A DNA stretch of 64,000 nucleotides from Tamarix chinensis (GCA_030549775.1 CM060175.1:35958318-36022317), one strand, 5' to 3'. Positions 22,830 to 36,400 are shown, counted from the first letter of the stretch. A program made the numbers and translations. The notes: generated by a model from the letters alone, not told the origin.

Positions 22830-24400
22830 ACTAAGTTGGAAGGTAGAAGTTACAATTGCGTATAAGGACCATGTTTGATCTACAACGATGCTGAGGAGGT
22901 TGCAGGCTTGCAGCTGATATGGCAGCCGATGGGGTACAATATTAGTAAATTTAGAAACTCTTTATTCTCATTATCTATAATTAGTGTAGGAGCTGTTTTC
23001 AATTTATATACTATTTTATAAGGTAATAAAAATATTCATAATATGGCACTTATATTCTTTATTGAAAAATAATATGACAATAAATGCATAGAAGAAGAAA
23101 GAAAGAAAAGTAGGAATAAAAATAAAAATTAAGCATTATTCTTTTTAAAGTAATTTTTATTTTGATAAAAAAATTAAGCTAATTTTTTTTTCATACTAAC
23201 AGTATGTAAAAAAGATGAAGTCCAATATAATTAATAACAACTCAACTCCTTAATTCCAACAATTCTTATTAAATAACTCTTCTCTTTGAAACGGTCATCA
23301 AGATTTATGTGGCCAAGGATTCATTGTTCAAATTCATACATAAACATAAATCCTTGAATTTACCATACATTTTCTTGTAGAAAAATGCTTATGTTATGCT
23401 TGATGAATGAAGTTTGAGAGTTTACTATTTCATTAGAGGGGTGCCTTGGGTCGGTATTAATATATGTACAATCATATCATAAATAAATTTTCTACAAATT
23501 GTTGGTTTAATATAATAAAGTAGCTATAATGATCAACTAATTCTTAGATAATTTGTGTTCAGAATGATTAAATAATTTATAAATTTCTATTTAAATCTAT
23601 TGTCTTTAGTTGCATTTGGTATGTAGTTTGTAATTGTTTAAGGAAGTTACACTTTTCCAAAAATTTAATGCAAGGGAGATAATTTATTGTAGATGTGTTT
23701 TACTTACATTAATTTATTGATGGCATGTTTATTAATTTAACTTAATTTTTATTAATTATGAGTGAGACTAAAATACATAAAAGAAGTTCTACTTCCTAAA
23801 ATATTAATAATAATTATTGCTCAATAAGCAAGTTCTTCATTAGCTCAGGAAGTAGGAAGGTTAAAGGGGAGTTGCACTATCTTTTAACTTATTTACGTGC
23901 CTCAAACCAAATAAACCTATCTTCAATACTTCCTAAAAAGTAGAACTTTGTTAAGTAACTTAATCTAAATAAAATATTATTAAAAGAAGTTTTTGAAAAG
24001 GAAGTGTTGTTAAAGTGTTTGATTAGTATTTTGAAAATATTTATAGTTTAACTATTATTTGCTAATATTTTAAAGGAAAATAATTATTTGCTTAATTTAT
24101 AATAGATGTGTAAAGTTTATTTTCTAAAGAAAAATATGATTTAATACTAGCAATTAATAAAAATAAAAATAATACTTATAAATAATATTATTATTACTAC
24201 TATTTTCAAAATTGTTATAGTGATAATAATATAATTATAATAATTTATATATATATATCTTTAACCCTTATTGGAGAAGGTGACAACATGTTTAAGGCAC
24301 TAGAGTACTTTGTATCTTTCATACATAGGGTGCTTGTGGCTTATAAGATATATAATGTTTGGCATCCTAACCTATTTTAGCCACATAATTCTACTACCCA
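22830..24400. other. AT-rich DNA, possible MITE, no gene
   Basis: Poly-A/T rich with TTATTA runs. Around 23600-23900 a GCATTTGGTATG segment and a later CCTCAAACCAAATAAACC segment could be the arms of a degraded MITE, but I cannot fix ends or a target duplication. A (TA)n run lies near 24247-24260. No coding region. Confidence 0.4.
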
Positions 24401-25290
24401 AGAAGGTCTTATATAAATTCATAAGCCTTTGTAGAGCTGATGTGAATCTTCTATGAGAGTTAAAAGATTTGAAGGGTAAAGACAAGATCTTGGATTGGAG
24501 GGTTAAAGATTGGAATGATAGGTTATGAATATTCACAAAAGATTTAATCAAAAACTTACTAAGAAAGCTAAACTTTGAATGTCTCACATAGAATACACTC
24601 AAAGGATCCTATATAAGAATACACAAAGTAATCTTAGCTGGTAATAGTCACTCATAAAGAGAGATAACTAAGTAATTCACTTGAATTAAGATTTCAATAA
24701 TGTTGAATGCATGTATAATGGATTGACATCATGCCTTATATAAGAAGCTACATTCCTTGTCACAACTAATTCTAACTAAGCACTAATCAACTTAGTTGTT
24801 AGGACACTAATAAAGTCGTTGCCTTCTACTTGTTACAACAAAAAAATACAAGTATGTAACTAATATATATGTTGGGCTAATTAGCACACTAAGTCTAACT
24901 AGTTGTAGCAATCTAACATTAACCTTAATTACAAGGAAATCATATTACACATAGAATAAACTAGAAATATTCCTAATTTGCATAAAATGATAACTAAATC
25001 TTTTAACTTCCATGTATAATAACCTCCCTTGTTTTGTAATAACTTGTGGCATACGAAATCTTAAGTATGTTGATGTTTTGAAATGAATTAATCTTTTTCT
25101 TACAACTATATTACATACCTAAAGGAACTACTCAGTGTGAAATCATTAGGGTTAGAAATATTATTATTATAAGAGGCAAATAAGATGATTGGCTCTATAA
25201 CTAAGTATGCCAAATCTTTTTCCTTATGAGATTCTATGGATGCATCTACATCATTCTCCCTAACTTGAGAAAAAATTATCCTCAAATTGA
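24400..25290 (-). repeat. 3' end/LTR of minus-strand gypsy B; copy 2 of dispersed repeat
   Basis: Follows the integrase of gypsy B on the minus strand. It matches 10855-11545 in order and orientation, including the minus-strand peptide ending DLAYLVIEPI. The TATA-like GCCTTATATAAG segment near 24733-24743 occurs in both copies. I infer the 3' UTR and LTR of the same element; precise LTR ends were not found. Confidence 0.5.
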
Positions 25291-25499
25291 TATCACTATA
25301 ATAAAAAGGCAAATCACCAATAAACACTACCATAAGATTTTAGAAGTTCAAGTTCATAAGCATTATCTTAACATTTTATAAGTATTTAAATGGTCCCTCT
25401 GCTCTTGGCATTAGTTTATTTTTTTCTTAGGTTAGAAAATATTTATTTTTACAAAAGTAAATAAATTAAATCACCAGGGAAAAATACCTTTGGAGTTCA

Positions 25500-26440
25500 A
25501 TATTTATTAGCTTGATTTTGATACCTTTCATCGACTCATCCAATGTTCCCTTTCATTTGTCGATGAAGCTTTTGGAAAAAAATCTTCTTGTTCCTCAACC
25601 TTATAACTCTAGAATTCACCTTTCTTCAAGGGTAACATATCAATTAGTGTGTACAGGTTTACTCCATACACAATATCAAATGGACTTGAGTGAATAGTAC
25701 TTAAAGGACTTTAATTGTAACCAAACTTTGAGCTAACTTAATATCTCAATCTTTAGTATTTTTACTTACCAAACCTCTCAATAAGTTGCCAAGAGTCCAA
25801 TTTGTAACTTTAGTTTGTCTATAGTTTGTGGATGATGTGAAGTACTAAATATCAACTTTGTGCCTAACATGTGTCATAACGTCTTTCAAAAGTGACTAAA
25901 AAACTTGATTTCTTTATTTGAAACAATACTTTTATGAACCCTATGAAGTTTCACAATTTCTTTAAAATACTGGTCAGCAACATGTGCGACATCATTAATT
26001 TAATTACATAGAAATAAAATGAGGCATTTTGGAAAATATATCTACCACGATCATAATAGTCTTTAACTCGTTATGTTCTAGGAAATCCTAAGATAAAGTC
26101 CATACTAACTCCTTCGATGGTTAACTAGAAATAGGTAATTGTGTATATAAACCTTTGTGAAAGAAACTTTTGCTTTTTTGACATGTAACACATCAGCTTA
26201 CTATATTATGTACACTCTTAATCATGTGGTTGTAATATTTGTATTATTCTTAGGGTACCAAAATGTCTAGCTATACCCCCTTCATGTACCTCTTTAATAA
26301 GTAAATATCTAATACTTGATCTTGGTACGTAAAGTTTATTAAGTCTAAACAAATCCATCTTGTAATGCATAATTACCATGGTATCCATTTTATTTACATG
26401 CATGATACTATTCTTCAAAATCTTCATCATTAAGATACAA
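25500..26440 (-). pseudogene. Integrase of gypsy B
   Basis: On the minus strand the zinc part reads LYVPRSSIRYLL...KEVHEGGIARHFG (26250-26340). The core then shows VAHVADQYFKEIVKLH and KSIVSNKEIKFFSHF (25880-25990), where the catalytic SDRD/E-type Asp is Asn. GTKLIFSTSHHPQT (25815-25870) and SPFDIVYGVN (25640-25700) follow. Many stops. This pattern (F-S-x-x-x-H-P-Q-T, S-P-F-x-I-V-Y-G) is that of Ty3/gypsy chromovirus-like integrases, different from Athila. Confidence 0.8.
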
Positions 26441-26659
26441 ATCTTTTATCATCCCAAAGCGAATTAAATTTAACATCTAATATAAAAAGCAATGTAGACC
26501 TTCTAGAAAAAGCATCAGCTACTACATTTTCCTTTCCATCTACTTGTTTAACAATTAACACAAATGATTATAAGAAGTGCACCCACTTTGCATGTCTGGA
26601 ACTAATTTTCTTTTAACTATGTAGGTATTTCAATATCTAATGATTAGAATGTAATAAAA

Positions 26660-26781
26660 TGGTTTTAGGACTCAAATAATAACTCATATCTCAAAGCTAC
26701 ATATGATGACAAAGAACTCATTATCATATATCAAATACTTCAATTGAGATCTGCTTAACTTTTCACTAAATCATGTAATAT
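26660..26781 (-). pseudogene. Gypsy B RNase H, distal part
   Basis: The minus-strand translation gives FSEKLSRSQLKYL and YDNEFFVII, the middle of RNase H in Ty3/gypsy elements (consensus Y.SEKL......Y...EKEFYA). It stops at 26781, exactly where the Athila-like element begins. The proximal part resumes at 36421. Confidence 0.8.
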
Positions 26782-28170
26782 TTATAGGTGCATATTTTAT
26801 GGAATTATTTAACATATCTTGACCTAGATTTAGCTTTTTATTATGATAATTTCACCATTTTTCTTGAGTATTGTCAATTGGCCTAGTTTTGTAAGAAAAG
26901 CTGAAATGAACGTAATTTGAGTAAGGAAAAGAAGCACAATATGAAAAGCAATCTTGGATTCATGGTATTTTGGATGCACCATCGTACAAGACTCTAAAAG
27001 AAAATTCATGTGAAGAAACATCAAGAAAAAATAATGAAATACAATGAAAATATGGGAGCCCCATATTTCTAGAAACATGACCCATATTTTCTTAGTTCTC
27101 CTTCCACATGCTCCACTAATTCATCTCAAGTGCATAATGTTAGAGCACAAATATGGGTACCTTGTATTTACTAATACAGACGGTATTTTTTTCATATTTT
27201 GGATATCAATCATATAACCTTTTGTATTATATATATATAACATGTATTACATTGAATAGATGATCGAAGTGAACTGGCGTTAGACCTTCAAATTCATTTC
27301 CATTATTTTTAAACCACTAGAGTCTTTTGTTAAATGCAGTTAGTTAATTATTGTAAATGAAGGACTGGAGATCATATAGTGTTTGTAGTTCTAAAATCTC
27401 CTAAGTTCTTTCTTTCCTTTATTTTTTTTTCATTTTATACTTATTATTGTGTTTAATGCAATTTCTATCATTCGTTTATTTAATGAATTTTGTGATTGTG
27501 TATTGTTTAATTCAATCTTTGTTATTGTTTTATTTTTTTATTTATTAAATTTATGATTTTAATGTGTTTAGATTATGCATTTTTAGGTTTTATCAGTATG
27601 CTACGCTAGATTAGTATGGGGTAGGAGGATAATTGAAGTTTACAAGATAATTAAACGTGAGATGTAAACTTGATTTAATTCTTATGTGTATTTTTAGTTA
27701 CATTAATAAACCAAATTTAATGATCACCGATTCAAGATTAGGAATTTATTATCTAGCTTGATCACCTAGTTAATTTGAGTGTTAATTGGATGCTAGGATA
27801 GTATAGTTAAGTCGTAATTGTTAACGTTTACATTTTCAAGTAGCAAATAGGTTGATTATTGCTTAAATAAATATATTAATTTAATCTAGTTTATTAATAC
27901 TTAAAATTTCATAATTGTAATTATAATTCTAGTTAGCTACTTCCTAATCATTAATGTTATCCATTAATTAAATCTAAAGATCTTGTCTTAGGTTATTAAT
28001 TGGTTAGACAATAAATCAAAAGTAAACCTTGGTTTATTTGCATAAGGGGATACTAGGAAGTGGATGCGTGCGAGCTTCTATATGGTAACATTAGAAACAA
28101 TACATAATTATTTTATTCGATAATTTATTGTTATCTTAATGCTAAATATGTACTCTTACCCCTATTATCA

Positions 28171-28246
<76 letters not shown>

Positions 28247-28436
28247 TTATTATGTTAATAGTTTTTATTCTTTTCATTATTAGTTATTAGTTTTCTTGAT
28301 TTTTTTAGCAATGGAATTTATATGATAATAGAAATTTATAGATTAGATTATAGTTTTTATAAGATTGACTTCTACTTATTATTTATTATTTGTGTTTGTT
28401 AAGGGTTTAATTTGGCATGCCTATGATGACATACCA
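26782..28436 (+). repeat. Left LTR of Athila-like 1
   Basis: Starts TTATAGGTGCATATTTTATG (TG changed to TT) and ends GACATACCA. It is about 1.65 kb including a (TTA)n expansion at 28165-28243. It matches the right LTR over its length, including TAGTATGGGGTAGGAGGA (27613-27630) and a GTGCGAGCTTCTATA segment near 28068-28082. Confidence 0.85.
28165..28243 (+). repeat. (TTA)n microsatellite in the left LTR
   Basis: About 26 uninterrupted TTA/ATT units. The corresponding place in the right LTR (about 36205-36225) has only an interrupted ATTATTGTTATT. The array therefore expanded in one LTR, or contracted in the other, after insertion. Confidence 0.9.
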
Positions 28437-28440
28437 AAAT

Positions 28441-28459
28441 TTGACATCATTTTCGAGGA
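28441..28459 (+). other. Primer-binding site, Athila type, degraded
   Basis: TTGACATCATTTTCGAGGA follows the left LTR by a few bases. Athila elements prime with tRNA-Asp (TGGCGCCGTTGCCGGGGA-like). The spacing and the GGCAT...GAGGA pattern fit a mutated version of it. Confidence 0.6.
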
Positions 28460-28559
28460 CTAGTAACTTGAGTTCTTATTTATCTTATTTATTTATTTAT
28501 TTATCTCTTATTCTAATTATAGCTTAATTTTCTCTTATGCATTTCCAATAAGAATCCAC

Positions 28560-30790
28560 ATTTGGAAGTATTTGCTAGCAAAAACAAGCATCAACTAATT
28601 CAATCTATGGATCCTAATTTTTCCTCTTCGGTGGTGAACAAAACTTGAAGGTTATTAGAATATGTTTTTACTATTCCTTTTCCTCTAAGAGATTGCTCAT
28701 CATCTTCTGAAGCGATCATCAAAGATAATTTTGAGGAACTTATTGAATAAACAATGGCAAATTAAACTTTGAATAAGCTTGTAGCTCCTACTTTTAATCC
28801 TTATATTCTTCGCATTAATTATTTTGATGAGCATGATGAACGTGAGATTAGACCTATATTGATACGAGGGATTCCTATTTTTACTAGTTTTCGAGATACT
28901 AGCTATTCTAGATCACGCTGCGTTACTAATCCAAACCAATTTCTCAATGAATTTCATACAGCATGTTTTGGTGTGAAACATGTGGGAATAAGTGTATATC
29001 AACTTAAATTAAAATCATTTCCTTTTTCCTTAAGTGATAATGTAAGGGAGTTGTTATATGATTTTCTTGTTGGACCTGCTAATACTTGGGTTGATATGCT
29101 AAATATTTTTTCTATAAAAGTACTTTCCATCATCTAGGGCCACTAATATTAAAAAAAATGTGGTACTAAGCCAGATGGGGGATAGTTTTTACATGAATAT
29201 TGTAAAATATTTAAGAAACTATATGGTAGTTGTCCTAACCATCAAATTAATAAACAATTATTAATACAGTATTTCTATGAAGGACTAATACCCATGTATT
29301 GTAATATAATAGATGATGATAGTGGTGGAGCAGGATAAGACCCCAACATAGGCTAGGAGGTAGATATCTAATATAGAATCTAATTCCCAATATTTTGGTA
29401 CTGAAAATAATACCTATTCATCTCATAATGTAGAGGAGATAAATATAATAGGACATAATGAAATAATTTGACTTCTTTAGTTGAAAAGAAAGTGAAAGGA
29501 GGAGTTTCAGATCAAGTATATAGAATTTTTCCATATACGGGCGATGCTACAAAAGCATGCCCCACTTTGGAAAAAGATAAACAAGTTAATGCGATAGGTG
29601 GACCTCCAAAAAACACAAAATATGATCCCTGTGCTCAAATTTATAACCCGGGATGGAGGGATCATCCTAACCTATGGTGCAGGAATAATAAAAAAACACT
29701 ATCATACCAAAATCAACAAGGGTATAATTGATCCCATGGATTCTATTCTATTTCTCAAAACCAACAAAACCCATAATTTGTTCATCCTCCTCAACAACTA
29801 GTTCTATAAAAATCTAGAGGAATATCATTGGAGGATATATTTAAATCTTTAGCCAATAAAACACTTCAATTTCAACAAGAGACAAGTAATGGGATAAATA
29901 ACTTAGAAATTTAGGTAATTTAGTTGGTAAGTTTTGTAAGTAAATTGCAAGCACAAAGTTCCTCAGAGTTAGCTAGCCAAATTGAAAGGAATCTAAGAGA
30001 AAATGTGGGTGTTATCACCACTAGGAATGAAAAACAATTAGAAATCCCAAAGTAATTTATGGATAACCAAGGAGCAAAGAAATAAGAGGAAGAATAAACT
30101 AATGCAAAAGAAGATATCAAAGAAAAACCTCCTAAGGTAACTAAAATAAATTATCCTAACCTTTATAAACTTGTTTCTCCTTTTCTTGTGCTGTAAACTT
30201 AGGATAAGAAGCAAGATCATGAAAGGGAGACATTAGAAAATTTCAAGGTGTATGTAAACATTTCTTTGATAGATGCAATAAAGCAAGTGCATGTAGGGAT
30301 GACAATTTTCCCTGCGGGTTTGAGGCCTCGTTTGAGATTCCCCATTTGAGTTCAGGTTCAGGGATTCTTAACAGGAATTTATATATATATATATATAATA
30401 TAATTTTTTTATATAATATAAATTAAAAGTATAATATAAAAAAACTTGAGGATCAGGGATGAGATCATGGATTGGATATAAAGTCTGATTTCAGGGATCG
30501 GGTTGGGATTTAAGGTCGGAAAATAAATCGGGGATCACATCGGGTATGGAGATTGGATCCCTTTGGGGATCGGGTCGGGGAATCCCCGATAAAAAAAAAA
30601 TTGGGGATCAGATCAAGTTCAGGGATTATTTTTCTTATCAGGTTCAGGGATGGGGACGGGGTCCCCATCCCCAACCCTCCTCATTTCCATCCCTAAGTGC
30701 ATGACTATGGAAAGAAATAAAAATATTTATGAACCAACAAGAAAAATTTGAGAGGGGATGAAATAGTTAGTGTGGGGGAGAATGCACCTT
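28560..30790 (+). pseudogene. Athila-type gag, broken
   Basis: Frame 28769-29137 carries PNQFLNEFHTACFGVKHVG and KLKSFPFSLSDNVRELLYDFL...TWVDM, the Athila gag core (consensus ..LKAFPFSL.D.AK.WLY.LP..SI.TW). Frame 29468-29731 carries ACPTLEKDKQVNAIGG and YDPCAQIYNPGWRDHPNLWC, the Athila gag C-terminal signature. Later, DAIKQVH and DYGKK are separated by the MITE at 30294-30695. Several stops and frame changes; no zinc knuckle of the usual kind is visible. Confidence 0.85.
30294..30695 (+). mobile_element. hAT-type MITE, 402 bp, with 8-bp duplication
   Basis: Begins TAGGGATGACAATTTT and ends TTTCCATCCCTA, so the ends are inverted copies (TAGGGATG.). It is flanked by the exact 8-bp repeat AGTGCATG (30286-30293 and 30696-30703). 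The inside is rich in GGGGATCGGGTCGGG and GGGGACGGGG-like runs with a (TA)n block (30379-30398). No coding capacity. An 8-bp duplication with short inverted ends is the hAT signature. It interrupts the Athila-like gag-pro frame. Confidence 0.9.
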
Positions 30791-30829
30791 CAATTTTACA
30801 AAGGAATCTCCTATTGAAGTGCAAGGATC

Positions 30830-31270
30830 ATGGTATTTTTAACATTCCTTGTAAATTGGAAACATGAGGTATAAAAAATGCTTGCTAGGCTTAGGAGCCT
30901 CTATATAAGTGATGCCTTTATTTGTCTTTAATGCCTTGAGTCTAGGACCCCTTAAAGAGACCCATTTTATGATCTAATTAGCAGATAGATCTACCACATA
31001 TCCTTATGGGGTGATAAAGGATGTTCAAGTTCAAGTAAATGAAATTTTTTTCCTATTTATTTTTATTTTCTAGACATGTAAGATGATATATCACCTAACC
31101 CTTATCCTATTATGTCTAAATAGCTCTTGAACTAAAACTGTTATGTTTAATGGGGTTCTTACTATGGAATTTGATAGGGAAACAATTCATTTTAATACTG
31201 ATAAATCCATAAGATATTTTATTAATTATGAACCTATTTCTAAGGTGGATGTACTTGACACATAAGATGT
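30830..31270 (+). pseudogene. Athila-type protease, broken
   Basis: NIPCKLET and a following LG.AS motif (30840-30910), then YPYGVIKDVQVQVNEIFFP (30995-31050), DMxDD.SPNPYPI (31070-31110) and a GVLTMEFD.E-like stretch. These match the protease region of Athila elements (FTIPC.IG, LGASIN.MP, ADRS..YP.GIIEDV.V.V..FIFP). Stops and frameshifts throughout, and the active-site Asp is not clearly preserved. Confidence 0.75.
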
Positions 31271-31464
31271 CCTATTAATTATTATCCTATTCATTTTAAA
31301 CTGTTATGGTGATCTGGTATAAGTTATTATTAATAAACTAATAGAAATAGAATCTTATGAGGAATTAAAAGAATTTTTTTGAATTAGATAAGAAAATAGA
31401 GGAACGTGTTTATACTTTTAGAGCTTATTCTACTAACATAGGGGATCATGTTGAATTACCTACT

Positions 31465-31700
31465 GTGAAAAAAAACCCTGCCCTCCATAGAAACAACTTT
31501 AGAAGTGGAGTTAAAACCCTTACCCAATAATCTAAAATATGCCTTCTTAGGGAATAACCAAACTCTTCCTGTCATAATTGTCAGTGACTTTACATATTTA
31601 TAGGGAGAGAAGCTCATAAGAGTTATCAAAGAATATAAAATTGCACCATATTATTACATTATTATATCAAAAGTGTTAAGGCATGTCAAAATATGGAAAA
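31465..31700 (+). pseudogene. N-terminal part of Athila-type reverse transcriptase
   Basis: In one frame, ETTLEVELKPLPNNLKYAFL and NNQTLPVIIVSDF, then GEKLIRVIKEYK. This is the conserved lead-in to Athila reverse transcriptase (LELKPLP.HL.YA.LG....LPVIIS....EE...L..VL...K). The catalytic domain that should follow is absent; sequence resembling the 3' UTR comes next. This marks a large internal deletion. Confidence 0.8.
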
Positions 31701-32522
31701 TAATTGAGCATCAGCTAAAGCATTCTATCGTCGACTTAGGGATTTTGAAGTATGATGTTGACTTTGACCCTTGTGGTCTCCCTCATCCTCATCCTTGCTA
31801 AGCCCCACCCCTTCCCATGTATTATATTTCTATAATCTAGTCGTTGAGGATAATGACTACTCTAATCATAAAGGTGCTACAATCTTTATTATGTTTTTAT
31901 GTGTTTTTATCTTTTATCATGTTATTTTCACTTTATTTTATTTTGTTTCTTTTTAAGTGCATCTTGTATTTATTTATTTCTTTTTGAGTGTGAATCTCAT
32001 TTTTCAGTGACATTTTTTTATTTTTATTAGAAAAAAATATGAAGGATTCATAATTCTAAGAGACTACACCTTAATAATCAACAATGAAAGGAATCTCTAA
32101 TTGATAACCTCAGTATGCGTGAATAGTTGGGACCATTTTGTTTTACAACATGCTTATAGATAAGAGAAAATAGTTTTTTTTTTTTAACTTTTTTGTAGCA
32201 TCTTGCTACCAAAGAACTTCAACATGAAAATTCAATAGTCAAAACAAAAACTATAAGCCATAATGATAGATATAATTTTTATCTAAATATAATTTTATTC
32301 TCATGCACTCTTCTCTGATGATGTGTAAAACTAGAACCTGTTATTATTCTCTTCAAGACTCTAAGAAACTGTTGCACACATTAAGATGATAGAGGCACAC
32401 TTTTTTTTTGTTAACTACTTAGCTAAATAGAACACCTTTTATACTTTTTACTTTGCATAATCCCATTGAGGTTTTAAGCCTATTTCCTTTATATTTAACC
32501 TACATATATATATATATGAATA

Positions 32523-32564
<42 letters not shown>

Positions 32565-33414
32565 TATCCGTATCATATACTATCCTTTAATGTATGGCTA
32601 GTGGAGCACAAGTTGTTAATAAGCTTATAATGTGATTGAAACTTTAATCATAGTGGTGTTGTAGTATTATTTGGTGAGTAGTGTGTTCTATTATTTAAAA
32701 AAATAAAAATGATGAAAAAAGAAGAAGAAAAAAACACATAAGGTAACAATGTGGAAAATAAAGGCTAGATTGTGCAATCACTAAATCTTTGTATTGGATA
32801 GGTTGTAGCGTAAAACATCCATACCCAATAAAACATGGCTAAAGTGAAAAAAACAATTAGAGTTCTAAAGATTTGGAATTTTGGAAGTTAGGTGCTTCAT
32901 TTACAATAGACATTGCACCACAATCCTAGAATTTATGTTACATTCCACCCTAGCCTTGTTACAACTAAATAAAAGACCTTTTAATTTTTTTTTTGTTTTA
33001 GTTTATAGGTAGTGGTGAATAGAGAAGAGTGACAAGCCTATGGTTGATCATTACTATCAATAGAATTTTTTAGATTAAATACAGACTTAAGACACATTAG
33101 AGTAGAGTCTTCCCACATGTTTAAAGTGAGAATTGATTATCTTAATTTTACATATTTTTTTTCATGTTGATAACTTAAAATTTGGATTGGGATAGTAACT
33201 TGGTTGTGATATATGTAGCCTTAAATGAGTTTTAATTTTTTTTTCTATATTTTTACTTTTTATTGTTTTGAGTCCTAATGAAACATGTGTATTTTGTATG
33301 TCAATTATTGACTATTGGAAGGGGGAATGATATGTGACTTGATATTTTGGGATTCTCATAGTTTTTAAGATAGTATTGCTTAAGGGAAAGCAACAACTCA
33401 AGCATGGGGGTATT
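31700..33414 (+). other. Athila-like 1 3' region, no gene
   Basis: AT-rich non-coding DNA with a (TA)n block at 32521-32560. It ends in the tract AGCATGGGGGTATT just before the right LTR, the expected polypurine-tract position. Confidence 0.6.
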
Positions 33415-36400
33415 TGATAGGTGCATATTTTATGGAATTATTTGAGGTATCTTGACCTAGATATTGCTATTTGATATGACAATTTCACCATTTTCTTTAA
33501 TTATTATTTGTTGTCCTATTTTTAGAAGAAAAGATGAAATCAAGGTAATTTGGGTTGATAACTAAGAAAAAAAAGTACAATATGAAAAGGAAGCTTAAAT
33601 TCATGAAAATTTGGATATAGCATCATGAAAAATCCTAGAAGTAAACTCATGTGAAGAAAAAATAAAGAGAATATAATAAAGAGAGGAAATATGGGGGGCG
33701 CATATTTTTGGAAATATGACTTGTATTTCTTTGGTTCTTTTCCCATGTGCTCCACTAATTCATCTCACATGTATAATGTTAGATAAAAAATATGGGTTCC
33801 CTATGTTTAGGAATACGTACTATATTATTACCATATTTTGCATTTGATTTATATGAATTTCTTTCTATATATATAACATATATTAGGCCAAATAGACGAT
33901 TAAAGTACATTAACATTAGAGCTTAAACTTCATTTTCATTATGTATAAACCATTAGGGTTATTTGTTTTTGTTTATTTTTTTTGTATCTATTATTGTGTT
34001 TAATGTAATTCTCATTATTCATTTCTTTAATTGAGTTTGTGATTGTGTGATGTGTAATTCAATCTTTTTTATTTTAATTATTTATTCTAATTAAAGTAAT
34101 GATTTTTATGTGTTTAGATTCTATGTTTTTAGGGTTTATTGATATGCTAGGATAGATTAGTATAGGGTAGGAGGATAATTAAAGTTTATGGGATCATTAA
34201 TCATGAGATGTGACTTAGACTTAACCTTTATGTGTATTTTTACGTATATTAATAAACCGTGTTTAATGATTTGATCTAAGATTAGGAATTTATTATCTAT
34301 CTTGATTACTTGGTTAATTTGAATGTTAATCGGATGCTAAGATATTATAGTTAATATGTAATATGTAATTATTAACGTATGCATCCGCAAGTAGCAAATA
34401 GGTTGTCTAATTTATAAAAAAAGAACATATTAATTTAATCTAGTTTATTAATATTTAGAGTTGCATAATTTAAGTTGATTATAATTATGGTTCTATTTAG
34501 TTGCTTCCTAATCATTAATGTTGCTCATGTGCATTCATAGAAACGCTAAATTAAAACTTAAACATACACCCAAATAGTTATCAAATTAGAAACATTAATA
34601 ACTAATAATGAAAAGATAAAAACTAGAAATTAACACAATAATTGACTAACGATAATGAGATAATAAAGGTTAGAGAACATACTCAATTTAGCAGTATCAG
34701 CCAATCATTGAATAAAATGGTTATGAAACATTTCTAATGTTAACCTATAGAAGCTTGCACACGTCTGCTTCCTAGCATCCCTTTATGCAAATAAACCAAG
34801 GTCTGCTTATAATTTATTGTCTAACTAATTAATAACCTAAGGTATAATATCTAGATTTATTTAATGGTAGCAATAATGATTAGGGGCGACAAACTAGAAC
34901 CATAATTATAGTAAACTAGAATCATGTAATTCTAAATATTAATAAACATAGATTAAATCAATATTTGCCTTTAGAAATCAACCAACCTATTTGCTACTTG
35001 TGGATGTATACATTAATAATTACATATTGACTATACAATCCTAGAATTCGATTAGTACTCAAACTAACCAGGTGGTCAATCTAGATATTAAAGTATTAAT
35101 CTTAGATCGGTGATTATTAAACTTGATTTATTAATCTAACCAAAAAATATAAATAATAATTAATTCTAATTCACATCTTATAATTAATTATTTATTAATC
35201 TTCAATTGTCCTCATACGCCATACTAATCTAGCCTAACATATTAATAAAACTAGAAAACATAGGTTTTAAACACATAAAAGCCATAACTTTAATAAACAT
35301 AAAGAAACATTATAACAAAGAATAAATTAAACTAAATATAATCACAAAATCAATCAATTAAACTAATAATGAAAATTTTATTAAACGCAATAATAATTGC
35401 AAAATAAATAAATTAAGCAAAGGAAAGAAATACATTAGGATATTGTAGGATCACAAATACCGTATGATTTTAAAATCTTCAATTACTGCAATTAACTAAT
35501 GGAATCTAACAAAAGAACACTAATGGTTTAGAAATAATAAAAATGAAGTTAGAGTTCTAACAAAGGTTCTCTTCAATGCTCTATTAGACCTAATATATAT
35601 TATATATATTATATATATAGATAGAAGGTTGTAAACATCATATCTAAATTATGGAAAATATGGTCCATATTAACAAATACGGGACACCTATATTTTTTGT
35701 TCTACCACTATACGCGTGAGATGAATAAATGGAGCATCAAGGAGAAGAACCAAGGAAATACACTTCTCTTTTAGGGTTGTGCATGATGATACGTTCATAT
35801 TTCTATGAATCTAAGCTTGTTTTTCATATTGTTCTTCTTTTCCTTAGTTCTCAACCTTGATTACTTTTCTTTCATATTTTTTATGCAAAATTAGTCTACA
35901 AGAGAAAACTCAAGAAAAAATTTTACATTGTCATAACAAACATAGAAATTTTGGTCAAGATATGTCAAATAATTCCATAAAATATACACTTATTATTTCC
36001 TATTAATTGAATCTAGAGATATTTTCTTACATTATTAATTGGTTAGATAATAAATAATAAGAGAACCTTAGTTTATTTTCATAAGAGGATGCTAGGAAAT
36101 GGATGTGTGCGAGCTTCTATAGGCTAACATTAGAAATACTACATAACCATTTTATTCAATGATTGGTTGTTATCTATTGCTGAATATATCATCTGACCCT
36201 TATTATCCCATTATTGTTATTGGGTTATTATGTTAATGACTATTTTTTATTCTTTTCATTATTATTGGTTATTTTTCCTAATTTGATGACTAGAGAATTT
36301 GATATGATAACAAAAGTTCATAGATTAGATTATAGTTGTTGTAGAACCGACCCTTACTCACTGCTTACTATTTATGTGCGTGTTTAGGGTTTAATTTAGT

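Noticed and set aside
23600..23950. MITE with TTTGGT/ACCAAA arms
   Set aside because: Ends and target duplication could not be fixed; mentioned only as a possibility.
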